Source: DASXAI01 sp963728985
Lineage (GTDB): Bacteria > Actinomycetota > Acidimicrobiia > Acidimicrobiales > Ilumatobacteraceae
Reading direction: 5' to 3'
Assembly: GCA_963728985.1 (NCBI GenBank)
Contig: CAVSME010000002.1
Span: 186,001 to 250,000, forward strand
Length of the DNA stretch: 64,000 nt
Part shown: piece after piece, positions 37,610 to 45,546 of the stretch
Layout: each line of letters opens with the position of its first letter
Position numbering within the stretch: position 1 is the stretch's first letter
Position numbers and translations under genes: made by a program
The notes under the pieces: model-generated
What the model saw: only the letters and a program-made list of their open reading frames with translations
Databases searched by the model: none
What the model was told of the DNA's origin: nothing

Positions 37610-38107
37610 TCACGGCCGGGCCAACGGGAGGACCCGGCCGGCGATCACGAACACGACGTCGTCGGCGATGTCGGCCACGGCCGTGTTGACCTGGCCGAGC
37701 ACGTCCCGGAAGCGCCGGCCCACGTCGGTCGATGGATGCACGCCGAGGCCGACCTCGTCGGAGACGACGACGGTGTCGCCGCTGCGTGCTCGGAGCGCAC
37801 GGAGAAGGGGCTCCACGTCGGGGTCGAGGTCGGCGTGGCCGGCCACCCACGTGCCCAGGGCGTCGACCAGGACGGTGCCGCTCGGATGGGCGTCGAGCGC
37901 TTCGGCCAGGGCGCGGCCGGCCTCGACGGTGGACCACGACGACGGGCGGCGGTCTCGATGGCGGGCGATGCGTTCGGCCATGGCGGTGTCACCCGGCTCG
38001 GCCCGGCCGGTGGCGACGTACACGACGGGACCGCCGCTTCGCGCCGCCAGCTCCTCGGCCACGGCCGACTTGCCCGACCGGGTGCCGCCGAGGACCAACG
38101 TGATCAC
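37610..38107 (-). CDS. cobU: adenosylcobinamide kinase/guanylyltransferase CobU
   Basis: Activates cobinamide to the phosphate and then the GDP form. The 165-residue protein has the P-loop LVLGGTRSGKSAVAE, YVATGR and the guanylylation-site region IARHRDRRPSSWSTVEA (active histidine), plus VVVSDEVGLGVHP. It is a little shorter than typical CobU (about 180). GTG 38107 overlaps the cobC stop (GTGA), so the pair is translationally coupled. Confidence 0.92.
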   Translation of the reverse strand: MITLVLGGTRSGKSAVAEELAARSGGPVVYVATGRAEPGDTAMAERIARHRDRRPSSWSTVEAGRALAEALDAHPSGTVLVDALGTWVAGHADLDPDVEPLLRALRARSGDTVVVSDEVGLGVHPSTDVGRRFRDVLGQVNTAVADIADDVVFVIAGRVLPLARP

Positions 38108-39054
38108 GGGCGTGGATGGTACGAGGCGGTCACGTCGGCCAGCGCGGTGGCGAGCCGGTCGAGCCCCTGCGCGTCGGGCACGGCCACGCGGATCGTGCCG
38201 GGCAGGCCGAAGCTGGCGCAGTCCCGCACGAGCACGCCCTGGCGGGCCAGGGGCAGGCGCAGCGACGCCGCGCCGTGCACGAGGATCCAGTTGGCGGCCG
38301 ACTCGACCACGTCGTACGACGCGAAGAGCGCCGCCAGTTGGGCCCGGGCGGCGGCGATCGCCGTAGCCCACGCCGGCAGGTCCGTTCGGGCCAGCAACGG
38401 TTCGACGAGGGCGAGGGCGAGGCCGCTGACCGCCCACGCCGGCTGGCGAGCAGCGAGGCGTCGGGCGCTGTCGGCGTCGGGCGCGATGAGGTAGCCGAGG
38501 CGCAGTCCCGGACACCGCCACAGCTTGGTCAGCGACGCCAGGCGGTACGCATCGTCATCGTCGCGGGTCCACGTGCCGGTGGCGAGGGGCCAGAACGACT
38601 CGTCCCAGACTCCGGCGCGCTCGTCGCCGGCCGCCAGCGTGCCGAGGGGGTTGTTCGGGTTCGAGCGCCACCGGGGCGCGCCCGGTTCGAGGCGGGCGAG
38701 GTGGTGCTCGTAGAGAGAGAATTCGGGGCCCACGACATCGCCCACCGGGTGCTCGGCAGCCACCAGGGCGATGGCTTCGGCGGCGCCGTTGGTGAGGAGC
38801 AGGCGATCCCCATCGACGCCGACAGCCGCGGCTACCAGCGCCGTCGCGTCGGCTCGCTCGGCGTCGTCGGGATAGCGCGCCAACGTGTCGAGCCGGGTAG
38901 CGGCGAGAACGCTGACGTCGGGGGCGAACGGATTGAGGCTGGCCGACAGGTCGAGGATGCCGGCGGGGTCCACACCGAGGTCCCGAGCGACGGTGACGGC
39001 GTCGCCCCCGTGTACGTCGCGCCGCATGATGCGAGGGTACGGCAACGTGTTCAT
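38104..39054 (-). CDS. cobC: threonine-phosphate decarboxylase (CobC/CobD-type aminotransferase fold)
   Basis: PLP enzyme that makes (R)-1-amino-2-propanol phosphate from L-threonine phosphate for the B12 side chain. The 316-residue protein has LDLSASLNPFAP, TNGAAEAIALVAAEH, SNPNNPLGT, and the PLP lysine in RLASLTKLWRCPGLRLGYL. The fold is the class I/II aminotransferase type; substrate assignment is from the adjacent cobU, cobS and cbiB genes. ATG 39054 or ATG about 30 bases downstream could be the start. Confidence 0.85.
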   Translation of the reverse strand: MNTLPYPRIMRRDVHGGDAVTVARDLGVDPAGILDLSASLNPFAPDVSVLAATRLDTLARYPDDAERADATALVAAAVGVDGDRLLLTNGAAEAIALVAAEHPVGDVVGPEFSLYEHHLARLEPGAPRWRSNPNNPLGTLAAGDERAGVWDESFWPLATGTWTRDDDDAYRLASLTKLWRCPGLRLGYLIAPDADSARRLAARQPAWAVSGLALALVEPLLARTDLPAWATAIAAARAQLAALFASYDVVESAANWILVHGAASLRLPLARQGVLVRDCASFGLPGTIRVAVPDAQGLDRLATALADVTASYHPRP

Positions 39055-39118
39055 GGATCACGGCGAGCACACCGGCGCGCTGGCCGGGACGGTGCTGCGC
39101 TCGTGATGGCGGGCGCCG

Positions 39119-39301
39119 TCAGGAAGCGGCGCTGAGGACCTCGATCTCGACGATCTCGATGAAGCGGTCTTCGTCGCCGTCTACGAGCCACAGACTGCGA
39201 CGGGTCGCGTTGAGGAGGCGCCCGCGCAGGTGATGGCCGTCACGACGTTCCACATCGATGTCGTGTCCGATGAGCCGTCTGATGGTGTCTTGTCCGGGCA
39301 T
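39119..39301 (-). CDS. 60-residue predicted small beta-barrel protein
   Basis: ATG 39301 has a very good Shine-Dalgarno (AAGGAGGG, 6 bases spacing). The product (PGQDTIRRLIGHDIDVERRD, HHLRGRLLNATRRSLWLVDG, DEDRFIEIVEIEVL) alternates strands in a pattern like small Sm-like or SH3-like barrels that carry a sensor or RNA-binding function; the similarity is visual and weak. It is upstream of the B12 operon on the same strand but 64 bases separate them. No defined family is recognised. Confidence 0.55.
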   Translation of the reverse strand: MPGQDTIRRLIGHDIDVERRDGHHLRGRLLNATRRSLWLVDGDEDRFIEIVEIEVLSAAS

Positions 39302-39475
39302 CACTACCCTCCTTCCATCCACCCGTTACCCATGAGTCGATACCTGTGTACCCGACCCTGATACGTCGGAGGTGGATGGTTCGGTTCACGATATGAGACG
39401 TTTGTCGCACGATCCGATGACGACGCGTGACGTGGGTCATGTGGACCATTCCAGACGCCGATCTAGGGTGACGAC

Positions 39476-40213
39476 GTGGGCGGGCTGACGGCGTCCGAGC
39501 GCTACGCCTTCGACGTCGCCGGCTACCTCGTCCGCCGGGGCGCCCTCGTGTCGCGCGAGGTCGCCGCGCTCAACGCCGCCGTCGACGCGCTGGCGCTGCC
39601 CCTGCCGGGCGACGACATCGCCAGCCAGCGCTTCAGCGATCATCTGCACCGTTCGGCGTCCTTCGTCGCGCTGCTCGATCACCCCGCCGTCTTCGATGTG
39701 CTCGTCGAGCTGTGTGGTCCGGTCCTGCGCCTCGACCACGCCTACGGCATCGTGATGGCACCCGGCACCGGCGGGCTCGGCGTGCACGGCGGCGGCACAC
39801 CGTTCGATCCGGCGCAGTTCTACGTCGTGAGCGGCGGGCGCGTGAGCTGTGGACTTGTCGCAGTGCAGTGGTGCCTGGTCGACCATCCGCCGGGCGCGGG
39901 TGGCTTCCGGTGCGTGCCCGGGAGTCACAAGGCTGCGTTCCCCCTGGCTGATCCCGTGCCGCCCGAGCTCGTCGTCGACGTGCCTCTCGCCGCCGGTGAC
40001 GTCGTGCTCTTCACCGAAGCTCTCACCCACGGGACCGCACCCTGGCGGGCCGCGCACCAGCGGCGGACGCTGCTCTACAAGTACTCGCCGGGCAACTCGT
40101 CGTGGGGCAAGGACGAGGTGCTGCCGCCGGCGCTGGCCCCGATGCTCACGGCGCGGCAACGGCTGCTGTTCGAGCCGCCGTACGTCGCCCACCGGCGGCC
40201 GCTCACGTCGTGA
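39476..40213 (+). CDS. phytanoyl-CoA dioxygenase (PhyH) family protein
   Basis: A 245-residue Fe(II)/2-oxoglutarate oxygenase-like protein. The N-terminal SERYAFDVAGYLVRRGAL is PhyH-like. A GLGVHGGGTPFD region holds a candidate iron His, GGFRCVPGSHKAAFP is the double-stranded beta-helix hairpin, and FTEALTHGTAPWR contains the second His, followed by RRTLLYKYSPGN for 2-oxoglutarate binding. The Asp/Glu of the HxD triad is not clearly seen (HGG), so activity is uncertain. Start GTG 39476. It is convergent with a deacetylase gene with an 11-base overlap. Confidence 0.78.
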   Translation: MGGLTASERYAFDVAGYLVRRGALVSREVAALNAAVDALALPLPGDDIASQRFSDHLHRSASFVALLDHPAVFDVLVELCGPVLRLDHAYGIVMAPGTGGLGVHGGGTPFDPAQFYVVSGGRVSCGLVAVQWCLVDHPPGAGGFRCVPGSHKAAFPLADPVPPELVVDVPLAAGDVVLFTEALTHGTAPWRAAHQRRTLLYKYSPGNSSWGKDEVLPPALAPMLTARQRLLFEPPYVAHRRPLTS

Positions 40214-41257
40214 GGCGAGCGGTGCCGCGCAGGAACGACCGCACCAGCTCGCCCATGACGTTCACGTTGTAGCCGCCCTCCTGCACGACGACGAGCGGAC
40301 GGTCGAGCGCGGCGACGGCGAGCCCGGCGGGGTGGTAGGCCGCGGCGGTCACGGCGAGGTCGCTGAGCGGGTCGTCGCCATACGTATCGACCCCGAGCGA
40401 GACGACGACGACTTCGGGGTCGAAGCGGTGGACGGCGTCGAGCGCCTGGGCGACGGTGGCGAGGTAACCGGTATCGTCGCAGCCCGGTGCGAGGGCGAGG
40501 TTCACGGTGGCGCCGGTTCCGGAGCCCGTGCCGCGCTCGTCGGTGAAGCCGGCGAAGTACGGGTAGGCCCGCTCCGGATCGGCGTGCAGCGACACGTACA
40601 ACACGTCGGCCCGGTCGTAGAAGATCTGCTGGGTGCCGTTGCCGTGGTGGTAGTCCACGTCGAGCACGGCCACTCGCCTCGCGCCTCGGGCGATCGCGTG
40701 GTGCGCGGCAATGGCGGCGTTGTTCAAGAAGCAGTAGCCGCCGAATGCCGCTCGCGGCGCGTGGTGCCCCGGTGGGCGGCACAGGGCGTACGCCACGCCG
40801 TCGCCGGCGAGCACGATGTCGGTCGCGCTCGAGGGCGACATCGACTGCTGCCCTCGCTGCCGCATACGTGCCGTCGACCATCACCGTGGTGGTGTCGAAG
40901 CCGTAGTAGCTCATGCGGGCGACGGCACCGGCGGGTGGGTGACCTGGTCCCATGCCCTCGCGCAGCGCCGCGTTGGGGAACGAGTCGGGGATGGCCTGGC
41001 GGGCGGTCGGCACCGCGGTGATCCACTCGGTCCAGGCCCGTTCGAGGAAGGCGACGTAGGCGGGATCGTGCACCGCCACGATGGGGTCGAGGCCGTGCTC
41101 CGTGGGACCCTCGATGGCGAAGTCCGGATCGGCGCTCGAGCGCGTCGCGGATCGCCTCGGCCCGCGGCGGGCACTCGTAGGGGGCCACCGCCACGCCCGT
41201 TTCGATCTCCGTCACCGGATCATGATCGCGATGGGCCGTCGAATAGACGACGCGCAT
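40203..41257 (-). CDS. second histone deacetylase family protein, with two frame breaks
   Basis: A gene with HDAC-family sequence in three consecutive frames. The N-terminus (RVVYSTAHRDHDP) shifts near 41131, the middle (DPAYVAFLERAWTEWI) shifts near 40833, and the C-terminal part has RPPGHHAPRAAFGGYCFLNN, the zinc motif DVDYHHGNGTQ and LVVVQEGGYN. One base removed at each site restores a single 350-residue protein with complete catalytic residues. Because such indels recur across the window, the gene may be intact in the organism. Its start region also resembles acetylpolyamine aminohydrolases. Confidence 0.8.
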
Positions 41258-41287
41258 GGCCGATCACGGTATCGGCCATATGGCGCG

Positions 41288-41452
41288 TCAGGCGGCGTGT
41301 TCGTGGCGGTGGGCGCTCACGAGGCGGCCGTGCTGCCCGCAGTAGCACTCCCATTCCATCTCCACTCCGTCGGGCCCGTTGGCCACCGAGACGATGTTGT
41401 CGTAGCCGAGGAGGACCTCGGTGGCGTGGCGTTCGCAGAACACCTTGAACAT
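41288..41452 (-). CDS. 54-residue Cys/His-containing protein
   Basis: A small protein (MFKVFCERHATEVLLGYDN, then SVANGPDGVEMEWECYCGQH) with the pattern CxxH and CYCGQHG, which resembles a zinc ribbon or iron-binding knuckle. ATG 41452 has AAGGGAG upstream and overlaps the DinB-like stop (TGATG). It is conserved-looking but not one I can name. Co-transcription with the DinB-like gene is likely. Confidence 0.6.
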   Translation of the reverse strand: MFKVFCERHATEVLLGYDNIVSVANGPDGVEMEWECYCGQHGRLVSAHRHEHAA

Positions 41453-41925
41453 CAGACGCTCCCTTCGCGAGCTCGGCGGATCTGATCGGCGTGGTCGTGG
41501 GCGTGGACGGCGTAGATGCGCAGCCACGTCTCGACGTCGTAGGGGCCGCTGTCGGAATGAACGCCGGCGCGCTCCCATTCGTGAGGCTCGAGGGCGTCGA
41601 GGAGATCAGCGCTCGACTGGCGCACCGCCCGCAGCACCTGCAGCGAGGGTTCGATCGGGCGGCTGTAGTGGAGGGCGCGGGCGTACTGAGCCTCGTCGTA
41701 GCCGGCGATGACCGGCGCGTCCTCGGCCAGCAGCTTGCGCAGGCGGAGGTAGGACGTGGTCTCGCTGTCGGCCAGGTGGTGCACGACCTCGCGGGCCGTC
41801 CACGCGTCGTCGTCGGCCGGGCGCTTGTCGAGCTCGGCGTCGGTCACGTTGGCCAGCGCAGCGGTGACGGCGCGGTAGCCGTCGCGGTACTGCTGGATCA
41901 GGTGCTGGCGCTCGACGAAGTCCAT
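41452..41925 (-). CDS. DinB-like metal-binding protein
   Basis: A 157-residue DinB/YfiT-type four-helix protein. The putative metal-site histidines lie in REVVHHLADSETTSY (about residues 47-61) and in HAHDHADQIRRA near the C-terminus. Related proteins act as thiol transferases (mycothiol or bacillithiol), which would suit a mycothiol-making organism, but this is inference. Start ATG 41925. The next gene overlaps by a TGATG junction. Confidence 0.8.
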   Translation of the reverse strand: MDFVERQHLIQQYRDGYRAVTAALANVTDAELDKRPADDDAWTAREVVHHLADSETTSYLRLRKLLAEDAPVIAGYDEAQYARALHYSRPIEPSLQVLRAVRQSSADLLDALEPHEWERAGVHSDSGPYDVETWLRIYAVHAHDHADQIRRAREGSV

Positions 41926-41996
41926 GTCTCGATGGTGCGCTGGGGCCGCCCACTTCCACGAGTGGCAGGACTGCCTATGTTCGCTAGGATTCTGCC

Positions 41997-42965
41997 ATGG
42001 CTCGCAACCATCGTGTCGCTGCGCTGGTGTTCCCGCCTGTCTCCGTGTTCGAGCTGGCGGTGGCGTGCGAGGTGTTCGGCATCGACCGGCGGGAGATGGG
42101 TGTGCCCAGCTACGACCTGCGCGTCTGCTGCAACGACGACCCGCCGCTCACCACCAACGGCGCCGGCTACACGATCGACACGCCGCACCGGCTGGAGGCA
42201 CTGGCGTGGGCCGACACGATCATCGTGCCGGGGTGGCCCTACCCGAAGGATCAGGCACCGCCGCGCGAGGTGTGCGAGGCATTGCGGCGCGCTCATCGGC
42301 GCGGTGCCCGGTTCGCGTCCCTGTGCTCGGGGGCGTACGTGCTGGCCGCTGCCGGTCTGCTCGACGGGTCACGGGCCACGACGCACTGGATGTACGCCGA
42401 CGACTTCGCGTGCCGCTTCCCGCAGATCGAGGTCGACCCCGGTGTGCTCTACGTCGGCGACGGCCAGGTGTGGACATCAGCGGGCACCGCCGCCGCCATC
42501 GACCTGTGCCTCCACTTCGTGCGCATGGACCACGGTGCCGAGGTGGCCAACGTCGTGGCCCGCCGCATGGTGGTGCCGGCCCATCGTGACGGCGGGCAGG
42601 CGCAGTACGTGCAGGCCCCTGTGCCCGAGGCGTGCAGCGACGATGACCTGGCCACCACGCTCGACTGGGTGGTGGAGCACCTCGACCAGGAGCTGGAGGT
42701 CGAGGACCTCGCCCGGCGGGCGAAGATGTCGCCGCGGACGTTCGCCCGGCGGTTCAAGCTGGCCACCGGCACGACCCCGCTGCAGTGGCTCCTGACGCAA
42801 CGGGTCGTATTGGCGCAGCGGCTGCTCGAGGGCACGGACCTGGCTGTCGAGGTTGTCGCGGCGCGGTGCGGGTTCGGGTCGGCGGCGACGTTGCGCCAGC
42901 ACTTCGCCCGATCGGTGGGGACGTCGCCCGTCGCGTACCGCCAGACGTTCCGCCGCGCCGGCTGA
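41997..42965 (+). CDS. GlxA family AraC-type transcriptional regulator
   Basis: A 322-residue regulator with an N-terminal DJ-1/PfpI domain (VAALVFPPVSVFELAVACEV; the nucleophile-elbow-like ASLCSGAYVLAAAGLLDG) and a C-terminal AraC domain with two helix-turn-helices (EVEDLARRAKMSPRTFARRF, then VVAARCGFGSAATLRQHF). The inducer is unknown. ATG 41997 starts the family N-terminus. It is divergent from the DinB-like gene and 28 bases upstream of a VOC gene. Confidence 0.9.
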   Translation: MARNHRVAALVFPPVSVFELAVACEVFGIDRREMGVPSYDLRVCCNDDPPLTTNGAGYTIDTPHRLEALAWADTIIVPGWPYPKDQAPPREVCEALRRAHRRGARFASLCSGAYVLAAAGLLDGSRATTHWMYADDFACRFPQIEVDPGVLYVGDGQVWTSAGTAAAIDLCLHFVRMDHGAEVANVVARRMVVPAHRDGGQAQYVQAPVPEACSDDDLATTLDWVVEHLDQELEVEDLARRAKMSPRTFARRFKLATGTTPLQWLLTQRVVLAQRLLEGTDLAVEVVAARCGFGSAATLRQHFARSVGTSPVAYRQTFRRAG

Positions 42966-42992
42966 GTCAACGCTGTTCGGTACGGTCGGGCC

Positions 42993-43343
42993 GTGGGCCG
43001 ACTGCAGCGGATCGCACCGGTGTTCGCCGTCAGGGACGTGGCCGCGGCGCTGGCGTTCTACGAGCGGTTGGGATTCGCCACGCGCGAGTACGAGGGGGGC
43101 GGCTACGGGTACGCCACTCGTGACGCGGTCGAGATCGACCTCGGCTTCGTACCGCCTGACGACGCCCGCTCGATCCGCGGCACGGCCTACCTCTGGGTCG
43201 ACGACGCCGGTGCGCTGGCGGAGGAGTGGCGCCGCGCCGGTGCCGACGTCAGGCCGCCGGAGGACACGGCGTGGGGGCAGCACGAGGGCGTGGTGATCGA
43301 CCCCGACGGGAACATCATCCGCTTCGGTTCGCCGATCGGCTGA
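42993..43343 (+). CDS. VOC (glyoxalase/bleomycin-resistance) family protein
   Basis: A 116-residue vicinal-oxygen-chelate protein with the paired beta-alpha-beta layout: IAPVFAVRDVAAALAFYERL, then YLWVDDAGALAEEWRRAG, ending GVVIDPDGNIIRFGSPI. The family includes glyoxalases, epoxidase-type enzymes and antibiotic-binding proteins; the substrate is not clear. It starts 28 bases after the GlxA-family regulator, so the two may form an operon. Confidence 0.8.
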   Translation: MGRLQRIAPVFAVRDVAAALAFYERLGFATREYEGGGYGYATRDAVEIDLGFVPPDDARSIRGTAYLWVDDAGALAEEWRRAGADVRPPEDTAWGQHEGVVIDPDGNIIRFGSPIG

Positions 43344-43398
43344 GCGGGCCGGGTCCGGCGGCCACGCTGCGTGCGGGAGGTCAGGCCGCGATCGTGGT

Positions 43399-43459
43399 TT
43401 GGGTGCCGATTGCGTCGCCTGGCGGGTCGATCCGCACCCGTGACCGGATCGGCACCCAA
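43399..43459. repeat. 61-base hairpin element, copy 1
   Basis: A 12-base inverted repeat TTGGGTGCCGAT/ATCGGCACCCAA bounds a 61-base unit that is very similar to another at 62747-62807, and similarity continues about 30 bases past the right arm (gatcgtggcaaccgg against gatcgtggccaccgg). It lies between the VOC gene and tRNA-Ala, just upstream of the mobile element. It may act as a terminator or be a REP-like dispersed element. Confidence 0.7.
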
Positions 43460-43540
43460 GGTTGCGCACCGATCGTGGCAACCGGACCGAGTGGCCGCGG
43501 CGTAGGGGCTGGCGGGCCGGCCTGGCAGAATGGACGCGCC

Positions 43541-43614
43541 GGGGACGTAGCTCAGTTGGCTAGAGCGTCTGCTTTGCACGCAGAAGGTCGTGGGTTCGAG
43601 TCCCATCGTCTCCA
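43541..43614 (+). tRNA. tRNA-Ala (TGC), integration site of the mobile element
   Basis: A 74-base cloverleaf: acceptor stem GGGGACG/CGTCTCC containing the G3-U70 wobble that identifies alanine tRNAs, anticodon loop TTTGCAC with anticodon TGC, and T-arm GTGGGTTCGAGTCCCAT. The 3' half from 43571 is repeated at 54053-54101, so the gene remains intact after integration and the element uses the 3' part as its attachment core. Confidence 0.97.
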
Positions 43615-43619
43615 CCGCC
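43571..43619. other. attL (49-base core, 3' half of tRNA-Ala)
   Basis: Begins GCTTTGCACGCAGAAGG and runs through the T-arm and acceptor 3' strand to TCTCCACCGCC. The same 49 bases recur exactly at the right end of the element. The integrase frame begins 46 or 76 bases to the right. Confidence 0.92.
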
Positions 43620-43664
43620 CCTGACCTGGTGTTATACTGTCGGGCCTCGTCGCTGAAGCGACCC

Positions 43665-44831
43665 ATGTATCAGCGAGGTATCAGAGGTCTGGCCATGGGA
43701 TGGAAGGTCACAGGTGCCCCGACGGTTCGGCGCCAGCGGGACCGGTGGGTGGTGCGGGTCGACGGCATCGACACCGAGACGGGCAAGCACCGGCCCCGGC
43801 AGTTGGGCACGTACTCGTCGCAGCGGGCGGCGCTGGCGGCGGCTCGATCGGTGTCGGTGCAGCAGCGGGCAGCGTCGCGTGACACGGTCGGGTGGCTGGT
43901 GCGGCGGTGGTGCGCGTCTCGTACCGACGTGAGCCTGGGCGGTCGCCAGCAGTACGAGTGGGCGGCCGGGCACATCGAGGCCGGGCTTGGCGCCATCCGG
44001 TTGGATCGGCTCGATCGCGAGGACGTGGCCGGGTGGCTGGATTCGTTGGCGTCGGGCGGCCACTTCTCCCGGCGCAGCGTCGAGATTTGCCGCACCGTCC
44101 TGAAGGCGGCGCTGGCCGATGCCGTGGATGAGGGCCTCATCCCGCGCAACCCCGCGGCGAGGGTGCCGTTGCCGAAGCAGGTGGCCAAGCCGGCGCGCGT
44201 GAAGGAGGTGGACGCGTGGAGCGCAGAGCAGGTCGAGCGGTTCCTGGCGGCCACCGCGGATCATCGGTGGGCGATCGGGTTCCGGCTCGGTGTGCTGTAC
44301 GGGTTGCGGCGCAGTGAGTTGTTGGCGTTGCGGTGGGACGACGTCGACTGGGAGGTCGGGACGATCCGCATCGACGAGGGCCTGATCGCCATCAAGACCG
44401 GCGTGCAGTGGTCGGACGGCAAGACGGTGCGTTCGAGGCGTGTCTTCGCGTTGGATCCGGTGACGATGCGGGTGCTCGCGAACCGGCGTCGGCAGCAGGC
44501 CGAGGAGCGGTTGGCGGCCGGGAGTGAGTGGATCGATGAGGACATGATCCTGGCGACTCGGACGGGTGTGCCGGTGCTGCCGCGCAGTTTCGATCGGGCG
44601 TTGGCGCTCATCATCGAGAAGACCGGGCTGCCTCGGCTCACCTCGCACGGACTGCGGCACACTGCGGCAACCCACATGGTCCAGAGCGCTGCCGATGTCG
44701 GTGAGCTCAGGGCGGTGGCAGATGTGCTCGGACACGGGCCGGACGTGTTGATGCGGATCTACGCCCACACGCTCCCGGAGAGGATGCGGGCGGTGACCGA
44801 CAAGATCAGCCGCCGCGCCGGCGACTCGTGA
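43665..44831 (+). CDS. int: tyrosine recombinase, element integrase
   Basis: A 388-residue phage/ICE-type integrase (378 if ATG 43695 is used). N-terminal SAM-like core-binding domain (TVGWLVRRWCASRTDVSLGG) and C-terminal catalytic domain with all residues: Arg in YGLRRSELLALRW, the His-x-x-Arg box SHGLRHTAATHM, and the Tyr nucleophile in VLMRIYAHTLPERM with the preceding LGHGPD. It lies directly next to attL, transcribed away from it. A -10-like TATACT is at 43633-43638. The stop overlaps the next gene (GTGA). Confidence 0.93.
   Translation: MYQRGIRGLAMGWKVTGAPTVRRQRDRWVVRVDGIDTETGKHRPRQLGTYSSQRAALAAARSVSVQQRAASRDTVGWLVRRWCASRTDVSLGGRQQYEWAAGHIEAGLGAIRLDRLDREDVAGWLDSLASGGHFSRRSVEICRTVLKAALADAVDEGLIPRNPAARVPLPKQVAKPARVKEVDAWSAEQVERFLAATADHRWAIGFRLGVLYGLRRSELLALRWDDVDWEVGTIRIDEGLIAIKTGVQWSDGKTVRSRRVFALDPVTMRVLANRRRQQAEERLAAGSEWIDEDMILATRTGVPVLPRSFDRALALIIEKTGLPRLTSHGLRHTAATHMVQSAADVGELRAVADVLGHGPDVLMRIYAHTLPERMRAVTDKISRRAGDS
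43667..43684. repeat. left arm-type repeat near attL
   Basis: GTATCAGCGAGGTATCAG matches the right-end sequence GTATCAGCGATGTATCAA (53917-53934) in 16 of 18 positions and in the same orientation. The two internal GTATCA half-sites and their placement beside each attachment core suggest integrase or excisionase arm binding. The left copy overlaps the start of the integrase frame. Confidence 0.6.
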
Positions 44832-45266
44832 CCGAGGAGCTGCCGGACCCGGCCGTCCTCACTGCGATCGAGGACACGTTCTGGACACCCGATGGGCACG
44901 TGCCGTCCGAGGCTGAGGTCGTGGTGCGGGGGGTCGCCCATCACGGCGGAGAAGCTGTGGACGCATGCCATCCGCCAGGCCCGCGAGTACTCGTACCGTG
45001 GTGAGCACATGGCATCGGTCAGCGTCGATGTCGTCCTGCCCGAGTGGCCGTTGGAGCGGATCCTCGCCGCCAAACTGGCCACCTACTCGCGGTACTCGAT
45101 CTGCCGGGTGGCGGCTGTGGCTGAGGCCGGCTTCGAGCTCCTGGAGACCGGCGCCGTCCCCCACGCTGATGTCGTCTTCCCAGCCGTGGATAGCCTCTTG
45201 GCGGAGCGTCTCGCCGAGCTTCTGGCAGGCTCGGAGCAGCGCAACCCGTACAAGTCGAGGAGGTGA
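44828..45266 (+). CDS. unknown protein of the mobile element, frame broken in a G-run
   Basis: GTG 44828 overlaps the integrase stop. The frame reads TEELPDPAVLTAIEDTFWTP and then loses sense after a run of six G at about 44930; if one G is removed it continues as SPITAEKLWTHAIRQAREYS and on to the stop at 45266, giving 145 residues with a consistent character. No known domain is recognised. Its position after the integrase is usual for element accessory proteins. The run of G makes a sequencing error likely. Confidence 0.55.
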
Positions 45267-45270
45267 GGCC

Positions 45271-45531
45271 GTGACGATCGAGCTCGACATCCCCTGCGAC
45301 GTGCAGGGACGTGACGCCGACGGTCACCTGTGGGCCTTCCTCGACGAAGCCGCCCACCCCGACGTCATCGCAGCCGGCGCCCTCGTGGTGACCGGCGACG
45401 AGGACGATCCCGTAGTCGCGGTGCTCGAAGTGATCGATCGACCTGGTGGACGCAAGGTCGTGATGGAGCTGCTCGGCGACGCCTCGGAGCTGCTCCATGC
45501 GCTGACCCGTGCCCGGGTCGTCGCCGCCTGA
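45271..45531 (+). CDS. 86-residue unknown protein of the mobile element
   Basis: GTG 45271 has a strong AGGAGG upstream and starts VTIELDIPCDVQGRDADGH. It is acidic in its first half and has a helical second half (VVMELLGDASELLHALTRAR). Nothing matches a known domain. It follows the previous unknown by 4 bases and faces the relaxase gene convergently. Confidence 0.6.
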   Translation: MTIELDIPCDVQGRDADGHLWAFLDEAAHPDVIAAGALVVTGDEDDPVVAVLEVIDRPGGRKVVMELLGDASELLHALTRARVVAA

Positions 45532-45546
45532 CCGGCGTCGGAGCTC

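Noticed and set aside
38994..39118. Cobalamin riboswitch upstream of cobC
   Set aside because: The short gap has no B12-box-like conserved core and no extended leader.
43620..43665. CRISPR-like array in the repeats of the element or of 15.6-16.4 kb
   Set aside because: Repeats are too long, too divergent and irregularly spaced, and no cas gene is in the window.
44600..45000. Second integrase gene in the first 1.5 kb of the element
   Set aside because: Only one set of catalytic motifs is present; the downstream protein has none of them.
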